DNA from: Bog-756 sp963710495
GTDB lineage: Bacteria; Actinomycetota; Acidimicrobiia; Acidimicrobiales; RAAP-2
Direction of reading: 5' to 3'
NCBI GenBank assembly: GCA_963710495.1
Contig: CAVQAI010000007.1
Location: 186,001 to 250,000 of the forward strand
Length of the DNA stretch: 64,000 nucleotides
This document shows, one piece after another, positions 8,460 through 17,198 of this stretch (its first letter is position 1; each line of letters begins with the position of its first letter). The position numbers were made by a program, and so were the translations under genes. The notes beneath the pieces were generated by a model. The model was not told the origin of the DNA. It did no database searches and saw only the letters and a list, made by a program, of their open reading frames with translations.

Positions 8460-10334
8460 TTGACCCCGCGCGTCGACAGCCCCGTGGTCGAGCCGGCCGA
8501 GCCCCGAGCCCCGGACCGGGGTTCGGCCCGGGCCGCCCTGGCCCCGACCACGGCCGTCGTGGCGCTCTACCTGGTCGTCGCGGTGGCACTCAATTGGGAC
8601 GCCTGGTCGGAGGGCGCGGCCTCCCACATGCAGGCCGGAGCCGACCAGTTCACCACCACCTGGTTCCTGCGTTGGCTTCCCTTCGCCCTGCTCCACGGCC
8701 ACAATCCGCTGTTCACCGACTTCGGCAATTACCCGTTCGGGGTGAACCTGCTGAACAACACGTCGGTCCCCCTGCTCGGCCTGGCCGGCGCCCCGGTGAC
8801 CCTGCTCTTCGGACCGATCGCCACCTTCAATGCGCTCAGCACACTGGCCCTCGCCGGATCGGCGGCCGCCGCCTACTGCCTGGCCCGGCGCTTCACCGAG
8901 TGGCGGCCCGCCGCTTTCACCGCCGGGCTCCTCTACGGGTTCTCGCCCTACGAGATCGCCGAGAGCAACGGCGGGCACCTCAACCTCACCTTCGTCGTCC
9001 TGCCGCCCCTCATCCTCCTCGCTGTCCACCAGGTGATCCTGGGCCGGGAGGAGGTCAGGCGGAGATGGGGCATCGCCCTCGGGCTACTGGTCAGCGCCCA
9101 GTTCTTTATCTCGAGCGAGATCCTGGTCTCCACCCTGATCGTCGGGGCCGCCTGCGTGGTGGCCGCCGGCCTCATCGGCTACCGCTCGATCCGCGCCCAT
9201 CTCCCCGGCGCACTGGTCGGCGGCGCATGGGCGCTCGGGGTGGCGGCCGTGCTGTTGGCCTACCCGGTCTGGTTCGCCCTCCGCGGTCCGGCCAACATCC
9301 GGGGCCCGATCCAACTGGTCCCCGAGGCCTACCGGGCCGACCTGCTCGGGCCGGTGGTGCCCGACCTCTACACCTGGCTGGCACCCTCCGGCCTGGTCAG
9401 GGTGGCCGACGGCTTCGCCAACAGCACGTCGGAGAACGGCACCTACCTCGGGGTCACCCTCCTCGCCACCCTGGCCCTAGGCACGGTCCTGCTCTGGCGG
9501 CGGAGCCCGGCCATCCGGGTGACGGCCATCGGTGGGGTGGTGGCCTTCGTCTTGTCCCTCGGGGGGGCCCTGGCCGTCCACCGGCCGCCCGGTGCCTACC
9601 TCACCGGCTTCCCGTTGCCCGAGCGCGCCTTCACCAAGCTCCCGCTGCTGGTCAACACCATTCCGGTGCGCTACTCGCTCTATGTCACCCTGTTCGCCGG
9701 GTTGGCCCTGGCCCTCACCCTCGACCGACTCCACATCGTCGCCGGCGGCTGGCGCCGCCCCTCGGGTTCGCCGGCGGGGCCACTGGCGTGGGTCGTCCCC
9801 GGGCTCGTGGCCCTGGTCTGCCTGATCCCGCTCGTACCCAACGGCGCCATCTCCGGGGTCACCGGGATCGGGTCGGCCTCCTATTTCACGTCGCCGGCCT
9901 TGACCGGCCGGCCGGCCGGTCAAGTCAGCCTCCTGTACCCCTATCCCTCGGCGGCCACTCCGGAGGGCCAGATCTGGCAGGCCATGGCCGACCTGCACTT
10001 CCGGTCGCCGGGAGGGTACTTCCTCGTACCGGACGGACCCGATGGGCGGATCGGGTTCTCCGCCGCCGTGGGCTACGGGTCCGACACGCTGACCGCCCGC
10101 GTCCTCATCGCCCTCCACGACGGCCGTCCTCCGCCGCGGACGGCCGCGCTGCGCACCGCGATGTTGGCCCAGTGGGCGACCTGGCACGTCTCGAGCGTGG
10201 TGGCCGTCCGCGGCGGCGAAGCACAACCGGCGGCAATAGGGTTCTTGACCTGGCTGGTCGGCCGGCCTCCGACCCCGGTCGACCAGGTCGACCTGTGGCA
10301 GGGACTGCCGGCGGCGCCGGGGCCGGTCGCCTGA
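8460..10334 (+). CDS. Polytopic membrane protein, GT-C glycosyltransferase-like
   Basis: A membrane protein of about 620 residues with roughly 11 hydrophobic segments. An early acidic luminal loop (AGADQFTTTWFLRW) followed by GHNPLFTDFGNYPFGVNLL, and a C-terminal extracytoplasmic domain, fit lipid-linked-sugar GT-C transferases; catalytic function is inferred. The start is uncertain: TTG at 8460 and GTG at 8484 are the first usable codons after the DUF2277 gene, and neither has a strong ribosome site. G+C and codon use match its neighbours. Confidence 0.7.
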   Translation: MTPRVDSPVVEPAEPRAPDRGSARAALAPTTAVVALYLVVAVALNWDAWSEGAASHMQAGADQFTTTWFLRWLPFALLHGHNPLFTDFGNYPFGVNLLNNTSVPLLGLAGAPVTLLFGPIATFNALSTLALAGSAAAAYCLARRFTEWRPAAFTAGLLYGFSPYEIAESNGGHLNLTFVVLPPLILLAVHQVILGREEVRRRWGIALGLLVSAQFFISSEILVSTLIVGAACVVAAGLIGYRSIRAHLPGALVGGAWALGVAAVLLAYPVWFALRGPANIRGPIQLVPEAYRADLLGPVVPDLYTWLAPSGLVRVADGFANSTSENGTYLGVTLLATLALGTVLLWRRSPAIRVTAIGGVVAFVLSLGGALAVHRPPGAYLTGFPLPERAFTKLPLLVNTIPVRYSLYVTLFAGLALALTLDRLHIVAGGWRRPSGSPAGPLAWVVPGLVALVCLIPLVPNGAISGVTGIGSASYFTSPALTGRPAGQVSLLYPYPSAATPEGQIWQAMADLHFRSPGGYFLVPDGPDGRIGFSAAVGYGSDTLTARVLIALHDGRPPPRTAALRTAMLAQWATWHVSSVVAVRGGEAQPAAIGFLTWLVGRPPTPVDQVDLWQGLPAAPGPVA

Positions 10335-10407
10335 TCCCGTGCCCCGACGCCGAATTCGGGCCCGATCCGGCCTAGCCTCTCCGGCCGCAGGGGCAGGAAG
10401 ACGGGGC

Positions 10408-11044
10408 ATGGCAGGGGCAACAGCGTGGTCCGGCGCGGACGCCGGGGATGAAGGGCGTCCATCGGACCGCCGACGCGAGCGTGGCGAGCGCACCCGCACG
10501 AACATCGTGCACGCCGCCATCGACCTCATCGAGGCCGGCAACCCGCGCCCGACGGCAAGGCAAGTGGCCCATCAGGCGGGCGTGTCGCCGCGCCTGGTCT
10601 TCCACCATTTCCAGCGACTCGAAGTGGTCATCAGCCTGGCCGCCGAGCTGCAGGCGGCGCCGCCATCGGTCCTTCGTCGCCCACATCCCCCCGCATGGTC
10701 CTCTGTCGGCGCGCCTCGGGATGATCTGCCGGCAGCGCCGGAAGCTGTTCGAGGCCACCGGCGCGGTGTTGCGCGTCGCCCACGCCCGGGAGCTCGACAC
10801 GCCGGGACTGCAGGAGGTCCTCGGCCGCCAGCGCGCCCTCCTGCGGCGCCAGCTGGAGGTGACGCTGGGCCCGGAGATCGGTGCCCGGGACGCCAAGTCC
10901 GAGCATCTCCTCGAACGGCTCGAGTACAGCACCGGCTGGCAGCACTGGTCCGGGCTCCGATTCGACGCCGGCCTGTCGGCGTCGGCCGCGGAACGGGCGA
11001 TGGCCTCGGCCGTCTCCGAATTGCTCAGCCGGACCGAACGGTGA
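10408..11044 (+). CDS. TetR-family transcriptional regulator, one frameshift
   Basis: A DNA-binding repressor of about 211 residues. The N-terminal helix-turn-helix is clear (RTRTNIVHAAIDLIEAG, ARQVAHQAGVSPRLVFHHF). The frame breaks at about 10652-10663, where one extra G in GGCGGCG separates it from the ligand-binding half (RRHRSFVAHIPPHGPLS to SELLSRTER). Removing one base joins AAELQA to RRHRSF. ATG at 10408 has GGAAG upstream. It is convergent with the phosphatase gene; a weak inverted repeat (11042-11049/11065-11072) spans the two stops. The regulated gene is not evident. Confidence 0.82.
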
Positions 11045-11069
11045 CCCGGACCGTCAGCCGGCGCCCGGG

Positions 11070-11666
11070 TCAGCCCGGTGCCGACCACGGGGTCTCGTTG
11101 AACCGGCTGAGGACGGGCCCGTCGATGCCCCAGGCGATCCGGGTGATCGACGCCGTCGCCAGATAGAGGCGCCAGCTCCCGACCTCGTCCAGGCCGAGCG
11201 CCCAGCAGGCGGCCAGCTTGATCGGGGACACGTGGCTGACCACGACCACCCCGCCGGCTCCGCGGGCCCCGCTGCCGTCGGCGGTGAAGAGCTCCTCGCA
11301 GGCGGCCCGGACCCGGATACCCGCCTCCCGGAGGGACTCGCCGCCCGGCGGGCGGTAGCCCGGGTCCGAGCGCCACCTGGTCCAGACCTCGTCGGGGACC
11401 GTGCCCAGCGGCCGGCCGTCGAACTCGCCGTAGTCGACCTCGATCCAGCGCTCGTCGACCTCCACCGGCAGGCCGGTACCGAGGGCTTCGGCCGTGGCCA
11501 GGGCACGGCCCAGCGGGCTCGACACCACCCGGGTCACATCGTTGAGCGCCGGGCCGAGTGAGCGGGCCTGGGCCAGCCCCCGGTCGGTGAGGGGGGCGTC
11601 GATGTGCCCCAGCAACAGGCCCTCGGCGTTGCCGGTGGACTCGCCGTGGCGGACCAGGTTCAACAC
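11070..11666 (-). CDS. Histidine phosphatase (phosphoglycerate-mutase-like)
   Basis: A cytosolic phosphohydrolase of 198 residues in the histidine phosphatase superfamily. The catalytic LVRHGESTGNAEG motif is at the N-terminus and the second His is in VVVSHVSPIK; Glu of the E-x-D-YG-FDG motif is also present (WIEVDYGEFDG). GTG at 11666 is the most likely start because the RHG motif is normally within ten residues of it. It lies 61 bases downstream of the zinc-ribbon gene in a four-gene minus-strand run. The substrate cannot be told from sequence. Confidence 0.88.
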   Translation of the reverse strand: MLNLVRHGESTGNAEGLLLGHIDAPLTDRGLAQARSLGPALNDVTRVVSSPLGRALATAEALGTGLPVEVDERWIEVDYGEFDGRPLGTVPDEVWTRWRSDPGYRPPGGESLREAGIRVRAACEELFTADGSGARGAGGVVVVSHVSPIKLAACWALGLDEVGSWRLYLATASITRIAWGIDGPVLSRFNETPWSAPG

Positions 11667-11727
11667 GGGGTCGGCCTCGACCGACCACTCGACCGGGTTC
11701 CGACGGCGGAGCAGACGGGCACGGAGG

Positions 11728-12444
11728 TCAGTGCACCAGGATGCGATCGCACTGGGTGCACGTGGCCAACTGCTCGGGAGGCAGGTTCCGGATGCGCTCC
11801 AGGTCGACCGAGGACAGCGTCAGGTGGCACCCTTCGCACCGGTCACCCACCAGGCGCGCCGCCCCGACACCGTCCTTCCGGGAGCGCAGGAACTCGTATC
11901 GTTCACGCAACTCCACCGGTAGATCCGCCGCGCTCGACGCCCGGAGGGACTCTTCCTCGGTGATGGTGGCCCGCAGCTCCTGTTCGGTGGCGGCGATGGC
12001 CGCCCGCAGCCGTTCCCGGTCTGCGTCGAGGGCGGCGGCCGCGGTCCGGTGCTCCTCGAGCACGGTGTCCAGGGGCTCCTCCTCCTCGAGCAGCACGATC
12101 TCCTCGTCCTCGAATTCGGCTTGCCGGGTGGCCAGCTGCTGGACCTCGTGGTCCATGGCCTGGAGGTCACGGGCCGTGGGCACATCGCCGGCCCGCATCC
12201 GCTGCTCGATCACGTGACGGCGGTCGGCGGCCGCCGCGATCCGCTCCTCCAGCCGGCGTTGGCGCTCGGCCAGGTCATCGACCTGAGCCTGGACGACCGC
12301 CTGCTCGGCGGCCAGTCCGGCCCGACGCTCTTCCACGGTGCGCAGGGCAGCCCGCTCGGGCAGGGCATCGATGCGGTGGCGCAATTGATCGAGCCGCGTG
12401 TCGTGATCCTGCACCTGGAGCAGGGTCTCCAGCGGTCCGGCCAT
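11728..12444 (-). CDS. Coiled-coil zinc-ribbon protein (C4-type, CT398-like)
   Basis: A protein of 238 residues. Residues of about 5-175 form a long antiparallel coiled coil rich in Glu, Arg, Ala and Leu. The C-terminus is a treble CXXC zinc ribbon (CEGCHL and CTQCDRILV). The family is conserved in actinobacteria, often next to Nif3-like and RNase H genes, and its role is unknown. ATG at 12444 has GGGAGGAG 5 bases upstream and overlaps the stop of the NUDIX gene by one base; a GTG one codon earlier is too close to that site. Confidence 0.87.
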   Translation of the reverse strand: MAGPLETLLQVQDHDTRLDQLRHRIDALPERAALRTVEERRAGLAAEQAVVQAQVDDLAERQRRLEERIAAAADRRHVIEQRMRAGDVPTARDLQAMDHEVQQLATRQAEFEDEEIVLLEEEEPLDTVLEEHRTAAAALDADRERLRAAIAATEQELRATITEEESLRASSAADLPVELRERYEFLRSRKDGVGAARLVGDRCEGCHLTLSSVDLERIRNLPPEQLATCTQCDRILVH

Positions 12445-12959
12445 CACGTCTCCTCCCCGCTCCTTGTCGCGTCGTCGTTCGCATTCGGATCGCCGGGTAT
12501 TGCCTCGCCGGGCCCGCCGGCCAGCCTACGGGCGGCGATGAGGGCACCGACCAACGCTTCGTCGGCGATGTGCTCGGCATCCTGCCAGGTGAACCAAGCC
12601 ACGTCCTGGCTCTCCCCGGGAGCCGGTGCCGGGTCGGCGTCCTGCGCCCACAACAGGTAACGGAGGTCGAGGTGGACGTGGCCGCGGGCGGCGGGATGGA
12701 CGTCCACGTGGAGTAGCTCGGCGCCGGCCGACGGATGGGAGAGCTCCAGCCCCGTCTCCTCGAAGGACTCACGAAGGGCTGCCTCCGCCGGCGTCTCGCC
12801 CGGGTCGACGTGCCCGCCCGGCTGCATCCAGCGATGGAGGCGCCGATGTCGGTGGAGGACCACACCGCGACGGCCGACGACGATGGCCGACGCCGTCACA
12901 TGGGTCGGGTCGGCGCTCTCGTCGAAGGGATCGTCCAACCGTTCCAGCTCGGCCCACAT
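12444..12959 (-). CDS. NUDIX hydrolase
   Basis: A nucleoside-diphosphate-linked pyrophosphohydrolase. The Nudix box GHVDPGETPAEAALRESFEETGLEL is visible from G through the REXXEE core. The ATG at 12959 is the first ATG or GTG outside whiB, giving 171 residues. Family members usually begin about 35 residues earlier, and the same frame upstream reads DELRRQLGSHRTRDERESRS, which looks conserved. The true start may therefore be a CTG at 13073 overlapping the whiB stop, or the gap may hide a sequence error. It lies between whiB and the zinc-ribbon gene in one transcript. Confidence 0.82.
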   Translation of the reverse strand: MWAELERLDDPFDESADPTHVTASAIVVGRRGVVLHRHRRLHRWMQPGGHVDPGETPAEAALRESFEETGLELSHPSAGAELLHVDVHPAARGHVHLDLRYLLWAQDADPAPAPGESQDVAWFTWQDAEHIADEALVGALIAARRLAGGPGEAIPGDPNANDDATRSGEET

Positions 12960-13069
12960 GCGGGCCAGCGACCGGGACTCGCGCTCGTCCCGGGTCCGAT
13001 GGGACCCGAGTTGACGGCGGAGCTCGTCGGACCGGCGGTGGCCGGGACCGGGCGGGGGGGCCGGGCTGC

Positions 13070-13300
13070 TCAGGCCGACTTGCGCCGCTGGCGGTGGATC
13101 CGGCGCCGCTCGCGCTCGGTGGTGCCGCCCCAGATCCCCTCGCGCTCCCGGTTGGCCAGGGCATGCTCGAGGCATGCCTCACGGACCGGGCACTGGGTGC
13201 AGACGGCCTTGGCCTCGCCGGCCTCCTCGTCGGAGACGGGGTAGAAGATCTCCGGATCGATGCCCCGGCAGGCAGCGTGCTTGCGCCAGATGGCACTCAT
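13070..13300 (-). CDS. WhiB-family iron-sulfur transcriptional regulator, second copy
   Basis: A compact 76-residue WhiB protein with cluster cysteines C11, C34, C37 and C43 (AACRG, CTQCPVREAC), the GIWGGT turn and a basic tail RRRIHRQRRKSA. ATG at 13300 with AGGAAG upstream. The compact form with minimal N-terminus is typical of WhiB1/WhmD-like proteins. It heads a minus-strand group with NUDIX, zinc-ribbon and phosphatase genes. A perfect TTGACC-n11-GGTCAA dyad lies about 60-80 bases upstream. Confidence 0.93.
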   Translation of the reverse strand: MSAIWRKHAACRGIDPEIFYPVSDEEAGEAKAVCTQCPVREACLEHALANREREGIWGGTTERERRRIHRQRRKSA

Positions 13301-13360
13301 GGGAACGTCACTTCCTGGAACTTTCGGGATTACTGCTCGTACCGCCGGGCCTTTGCTCCG

Positions 13361-13383
13361 TTGACCAGGGGGGATGCGGTCAA
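13361..13383. promoter_or_regulatory. Inverted repeat TTGACC-n11-GGTCAA upstream of whiB
   Basis: TTGACC at 13361-13366 and GGTCAA at 13378-13383 form a perfect 6+6 dyad in the divergent promoter region between whiB and the epimerase gene. The spacing suits a dimeric regulator, but no specific factor is recognised. Confidence 0.4.
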
Positions 13384-13526
13384 TCGGAGAAACCGGGCGG
13401 AACAAACAGTATGACGCAGTCGAGGGGGCGATGTCCACAGGCAGGCCCTCCGAGGCCCGACCTCCCTCGCTAGGATCGCCCGGCGCCCCGGCCCCGGCGC
13501 CGCCGGGGCGTGGAGAGAGGAGACCG

Positions 13527-14456
13527 ATGGAGGCTGCCCCGCTGGAGGGAAGGACCATCGTGGTCACCGGAGTGACCGGCCAGGTCGCCGAGCCGGTGGC
13601 CCTGGCCCTGGCCGCCCGGAACCAGGTGGTCGGAGCGGCACGGTTCAAGGATGCGGCCGCCCGGGATCGCCTCGAGCGGGCGGGGGTGCGCTGCGTGGCC
13701 GTCGACCTGGCGTCGGGGGATGTCGGCGACCTCCCCGCCGAGGCCGACTACGTGATCAACTTCGCCGTGTCCAAGACGAACGATTGGGAATTCGACCTCC
13801 AGGCCAACAGCGGAGGCCTGGCGTCCCTGATGGAGCACCACCGGGGGGCCGGTGCCTTCCTCCACTGCTCGACCACCGGCGTGTACAAACCGATGGGACA
13901 CCACGTCTTCGCCGAGGACGACGAGCTCGGCGACAACCACGGGGTCTGGCCCTTCCTGCGGACCTACAGCATCTGCAAGATCGCGGCGGAGGGCACGGCC
14001 CGGTGGGCGGCCATGCGCTACGGCCTCCCCACCACCGTGGCCCGCCTGTCCGTCCCCTACGGGGACCGGGGCGGATGGCCCGCCATCCACCTCGAGATGA
14101 TGATCAACGGGAGCGAGATCCCCGTGCACGTCGACGCCCCGTCCGTGTACCACCCCATCCACCAGGACGACATCGCCGCCATGGTCCCGGCCCTGCTCGG
14201 TGCGGCCTCCACACCGGCCACCACGGTCAACTGGGGCGGTGACGAGGCGGTGAGCGTCGAGGAATGGTGCGGCTACCTGTCCGAACTGACCGGGGTGCCG
14301 GTCCGGTTCGCGCCCACCCGGGACACCATCGACAGCGTCCAGATCGACCTCAGCCGCATGCACCGGCTGGTCGGCCCGACCACCGTCGAGTGGCGCGAGG
14401 GCATGCGCCGCATGGTGGCGGCCCGCCACCCCGAGCTCCTCGACCGGGCGGGTTGA
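13527..14456 (+). CDS. NAD-dependent epimerase/dehydratase family protein
   Basis: An extended SDR of 309 residues. The nucleotide motif is TGVTGQVAEPVA (G-x-x-G-x-x-A type), and the active site has Ser-Thr in HCSTTGVY and the Tyr-x3-Lys pair in TYSICKIAAE. ATG at 13527 has GAGAGGAG upstream. It is probably a nucleotide-sugar or other short-chain substrate enzyme; no direct partner gene is adjacent, so the substrate is not assigned. It is convergent with the DUF6188 gene. Confidence 0.85.
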   Translation: MEAAPLEGRTIVVTGVTGQVAEPVALALAARNQVVGAARFKDAAARDRLERAGVRCVAVDLASGDVGDLPAEADYVINFAVSKTNDWEFDLQANSGGLASLMEHHRGAGAFLHCSTTGVYKPMGHHVFAEDDELGDNHGVWPFLRTYSICKIAAEGTARWAAMRYGLPTTVARLSVPYGDRGGWPAIHLEMMINGSEIPVHVDAPSVYHPIHQDDIAAMVPALLGAASTPATTVNWGGDEAVSVEEWCGYLSELTGVPVRFAPTRDTIDSVQIDLSRMHRLVGPTTVEWREGMRRMVAARHPELLDRAG

Positions 14457-14473
14457 GGCCCGGGGGCTGTCGA

Positions 14474-14905
14474 CTACGGATCGGGCAAGGAGTAGGCGCT
14501 CCCCACCGACCACGCCCGGGCCGACGCCGCCGGCGGGACCCGGACCGTGTTGCCGTTCCGGAACACGACGGTCATCTCCCCCTGGAGCGAGGTCCACAGC
14601 CAGCGCACCGTCCCGGGATACAACGCCACCAGGGGGCCGAGGGCGTCGTGGCGCCGGGGGTCGAGGAAGTGCACCGTCCCTTTGAGCTCCAGGACGAAAG
14701 GGCTGGCGATCACCACCTCGGTCCGGCCGAATTGCAGCCTCGACTGGGTATCGATGCGGATGAAGGAGAGGCCCGGCTCATCGAGGACGAACTCCCGACC
14801 ACCGTCGGGGAGCTCGCGGATCCGGCATCCGTCGACCACCGCGCCATGTTCGCATCTCACCCCCGGCTCCGCACTTCTTTCCCACCGGTCGTCCGGATTT
14901 GCCAC
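14474..14905 (-). CDS. DUF6188-like protein
   Basis: A 143-residue soluble beta-rich protein. The pattern LSFIRIDTQSRLQFG, a middle LGPLVALYPGTVRWLW and a C-terminal LTVPP-like RVPPAASARAWSVG matches what I know of the DUF6188 family, whose role is unknown. GTG start at 14905. It lies 36 bases downstream of the tyrosine phosphatase gene. Confidence 0.65.
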   Translation of the reverse strand: MANPDDRWERSAEPGVRCEHGAVVDGCRIRELPDGGREFVLDEPGLSFIRIDTQSRLQFGRTEVVIASPFVLELKGTVHFLDPRRHDALGPLVALYPGTVRWLWTSLQGEMTVVFRNGNTVRVPPAASARAWSVGSAYSLPDP

Positions 14906-14941
14906 GGCTTTCGTGGTGCGACCGTCGCGTGGTGGGACGGG

Positions 14942-15607
14942 CTAGCGCTCCCCCGCCGGCCAGAGCAATATGGCCAGCGCCCCGGTCAGTTCGTCCAGCT
15001 CCAGTGCGCAGTCACGGTATGCGGTCAGAGGCCCACCGTAGGGGTCGACGATGTCGTCGGCCGTGTCGCGCCGCGCCAGCGCGACGCGGGTCCGGTCGCC
15101 GTGGACGGCGGCGACCCATCCGACGAAGTCCTCTTCGGTCGATCGCCGCCCGACCGAGTCTGCCCGCCGCACCAGTTCCTTGAGCGTGAATGCCCGGGTG
15201 AAGCAGGACGGGTCGAGGATCACCGACTCCTGGACGTGGCGTCGGGCCATGCCGACCACCACGTCGGACTCGAGGAGCGCCGCCTCGGTGAGGGCGCGGC
15301 TCCGGTGTCCGCTGAGGTCGATGCCGTGGGAAGCCATCACGTCGTCGACCTCGGGTGGCGGGATGACGGGCATCGACACCCCGCCGGCCTCGGTGCCGGC
15401 CGAGAAGACCTCGGGGTCGGCGTCGAGGCGGCGAGCGTGGGCGGCGAAGAGGGCGGCGGCCATGGGCGACCGGCAGATGTTGGCGGTGCAGACGAAGAGG
15501 ATCCGGACGCCGGAATGGTAGCGGGCGGGGCCGAGCGGCCTCGGGCCCGGCCCGCGCCGCCACCGGTCGCCATCACCGTCTCCCGACCGGCGGCCACCTA
15601 CGCTCAA
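14942..15607 (-). CDS. Low-molecular-weight protein-tyrosine phosphatase
   Basis: The P-loop motif FVCTANICRSPMA (C-x5-R-S) and the acid DPYGG near the C-terminus define an arsenate-reductase-like LMW tyrosine phosphatase. In polysaccharide loci such enzymes reset BY-kinases, and a BY-kinase is present at 32306. The start is unclear: the P-loop normally lies within 15 residues of the start but no ATG or GTG is found there. The TTG at 15607 gives an Arg/Gly-rich 34-residue leader, which is odd, so a sequence error near 15510-15600 is possible. Confidence 0.8.
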   Translation of the reverse strand: MSVGGRRSGDGDGDRWRRGPGPRPLGPARYHSGVRILFVCTANICRSPMAAALFAAHARRLDADPEVFSAGTEAGGVSMPVIPPPEVDDVMASHGIDLSGHRSRALTEAALLESDVVVGMARRHVQESVILDPSCFTRAFTLKELVRRADSVGRRSTEEDFVGWVAAVHGDRTRVALARRDTADDIVDPYGGPLTAYRDCALELDELTGALAILLWPAGER

Positions 15608-15672
15608 GGTGCGACGCGGAACGCCGATCCACTAGGTGGGGACGCCCGACAGACCGAACCGACAGGAGAGCC

Positions 15673-16066
15673 GTGCCGTCCAACGTCGAGATCGTGGAGA
15701 CCGTGACCGAAGCGCTCGGCCGGGGCGACCTGCTGACGGTGATGGGGCTGGTGGCCAAAGACGTCCGCTGGGCGGTCAACGCCGCCGACCGCGACGCCGC
15801 GCCCTTGGTTCCGGGTCTACGAGGGCAAGCGGTCCCTCCCCGACTTCTTCGCCCAGCTGGCCGAGCTCACCTTCACCGACTTCACCCTGAAGGCCATGCT
15901 CACCGACGGCGACCTGGTGATCACCTGGCTGCACGTGGCCTTCACCAGCCCCACGGGACGTGGGGTGGACATGGAGGAGGTGCAGATCTGGCAGCTGGCC
16001 GACGGGAAGGTCACGCGGGTCGACACGCTGCTCGACACGGCTGCCGTCGGCGCCGCCTTCGCGTGA
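15673..16066 (+). CDS. SnoaL-like (NTF2 fold) protein, one frameshift
   Basis: A protein of about 130 residues of the NTF2/SnoaL cone-fold superfamily. The first half reads NVEIVETVTEALGRGDLLTVMGLVAKDVRW. After an extra base at about 15803-15808 (CCCTTGG) the second half continues WFRVYEGKRSLPDFFAQLAEL and ends DTLLDTAAVGAAFA. GTG start at 15673 with AGGAG upstream. Its stop (16064-16066) forms a GTGA overlap with the next gene. The ligand or reaction is unknown. Confidence 0.75.
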
Positions 16067-17158
16067 CACGGAGACGTCGCCCTCGTCCACGACTACCTGA
16101 CCCAGCGCGGCGGGGCGGAACGGGTGGTGCTGTCGATGGTCGACGCCTTCCCGCGAGCGCCCGTGCACACCTCGCTCTACGACCCGGCCGGGACCTTCCC
16201 CCGCTTCGCCGAGGTGGACGTCCGCCCCATGGGGCTCAACCGGGTCGGCCTGCTACGTGCCCATCACCGCCTCGCCCTCCCGGTCCTCGCCCCCGCCTTC
16301 TCCCGTCTGACCGTCGACGCCGATGTGACGATCTGCTCGTCGAGCGGATGGGCCCACGGGGCCCGGGCCCGGGGTCGCAAGATCGTGTACTGCTACACCC
16401 CGGCCCGCTGGCTGTACCAGACGAGCCGCTACCTCGGCGAGTCCTCCCGCTCGACGGCGGCCGTGCTGGCCACCATGGCCCCGGCACTGCGGCGTTGGGA
16501 CCGGCGGGCGGCGGCGTCCGCCGATCGTTACCTGGTCATTTCGGAGGCCGTCCGGACCAGGGTGTCCGAGATCTACGGGATCGAGGCCGACATCCTCCAC
16601 CCGCCGGTCGACCTCGACCCCACCGGCCCGGCCGAGGCGGTGACCGGGATCGAGCCGGGATTCATCCTCTGCGTGTCGAGGTTGCTCCCCTACAAGAACG
16701 TCGAGGCGGTGGTGGCCGCCTTCCGTCGCCTCCCCGAGCGGCGACTGGTGGTCGTCGGGACCGGGCCGCTGGCCCCCTCGATCAGCGCCGGGGCGCCGCC
16801 CAACGTGTCCATGACGGGCCGGGTCACCGACGCCGGGCTCCGCTGGCTGTACGCGTCCAGCGTCGGCCTGGTGGCCGCCTCCTACGAGGACTTCGGGCTG
16901 ACGCCGGTGGAGGCGGCCGCCTTCGGCAAGCCGACCGCCGCGTTGCGCTGGGGCGGCTTCCTCGACACGACGGTCGAGGGCACCACCGGTGTCTTCTTCG
17001 ACGAGCCGGGGCCCGAACCCATCGCCACCGCCGTCGAGCGCCTGGCCGCCACGGCCTGGGATCCGGACCGGCTCCGGGACCATGCCCGCCGCTTCTCGGG
17101 TGAGCGCTTCATCCGCCGGTTGCGCCAGGTGGTCGACGAGGAGCGGGCGGCGGCGTAA
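16063..17158 (+). CDS. GT4 family glycosyltransferase, one frameshift near the start
   Basis: A cytosolic glycosyltransferase of about 364 residues, the first gene of the surface-polysaccharide locus. It has the N-terminal VALVHDYLTQRGGAERVV motif, SSSGWAHGARARGRKIVYC, and the nucleotide-sugar site SRLLPYKNVEAVV ... SYEDFGLTPVEAAAFG (E-x7-E type). The GTG at 16063 overlaps the SnoaL stop as GTGA, but an extra base at about 16070-16077 shifts the frame; removing one base gives MTRRVALVHDYL. Without that correction the first in-frame ATG is at 16136. The sugar donor is unknown. Confidence 0.85.
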
Positions 17159-17198
17159 AAGGCGGGGCGGGCCGGGCCGGGCCGGGATGGGTCCTGGA

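Noticed and set aside
8594..10375. 593-codon plus-strand frame
   Set aside because: Arg/Pro/Gly-rich shadow of the GT-C-like membrane protein in another frame.
11042..11072. Inverted repeat TGACCCGG / CCGGGTCA as a shared terminator of tetR and the phosphatase gene
   Set aside because: It overlaps both stop codons, has a 15-base loop and no T-tract. It may be chance in GC-rich DNA.
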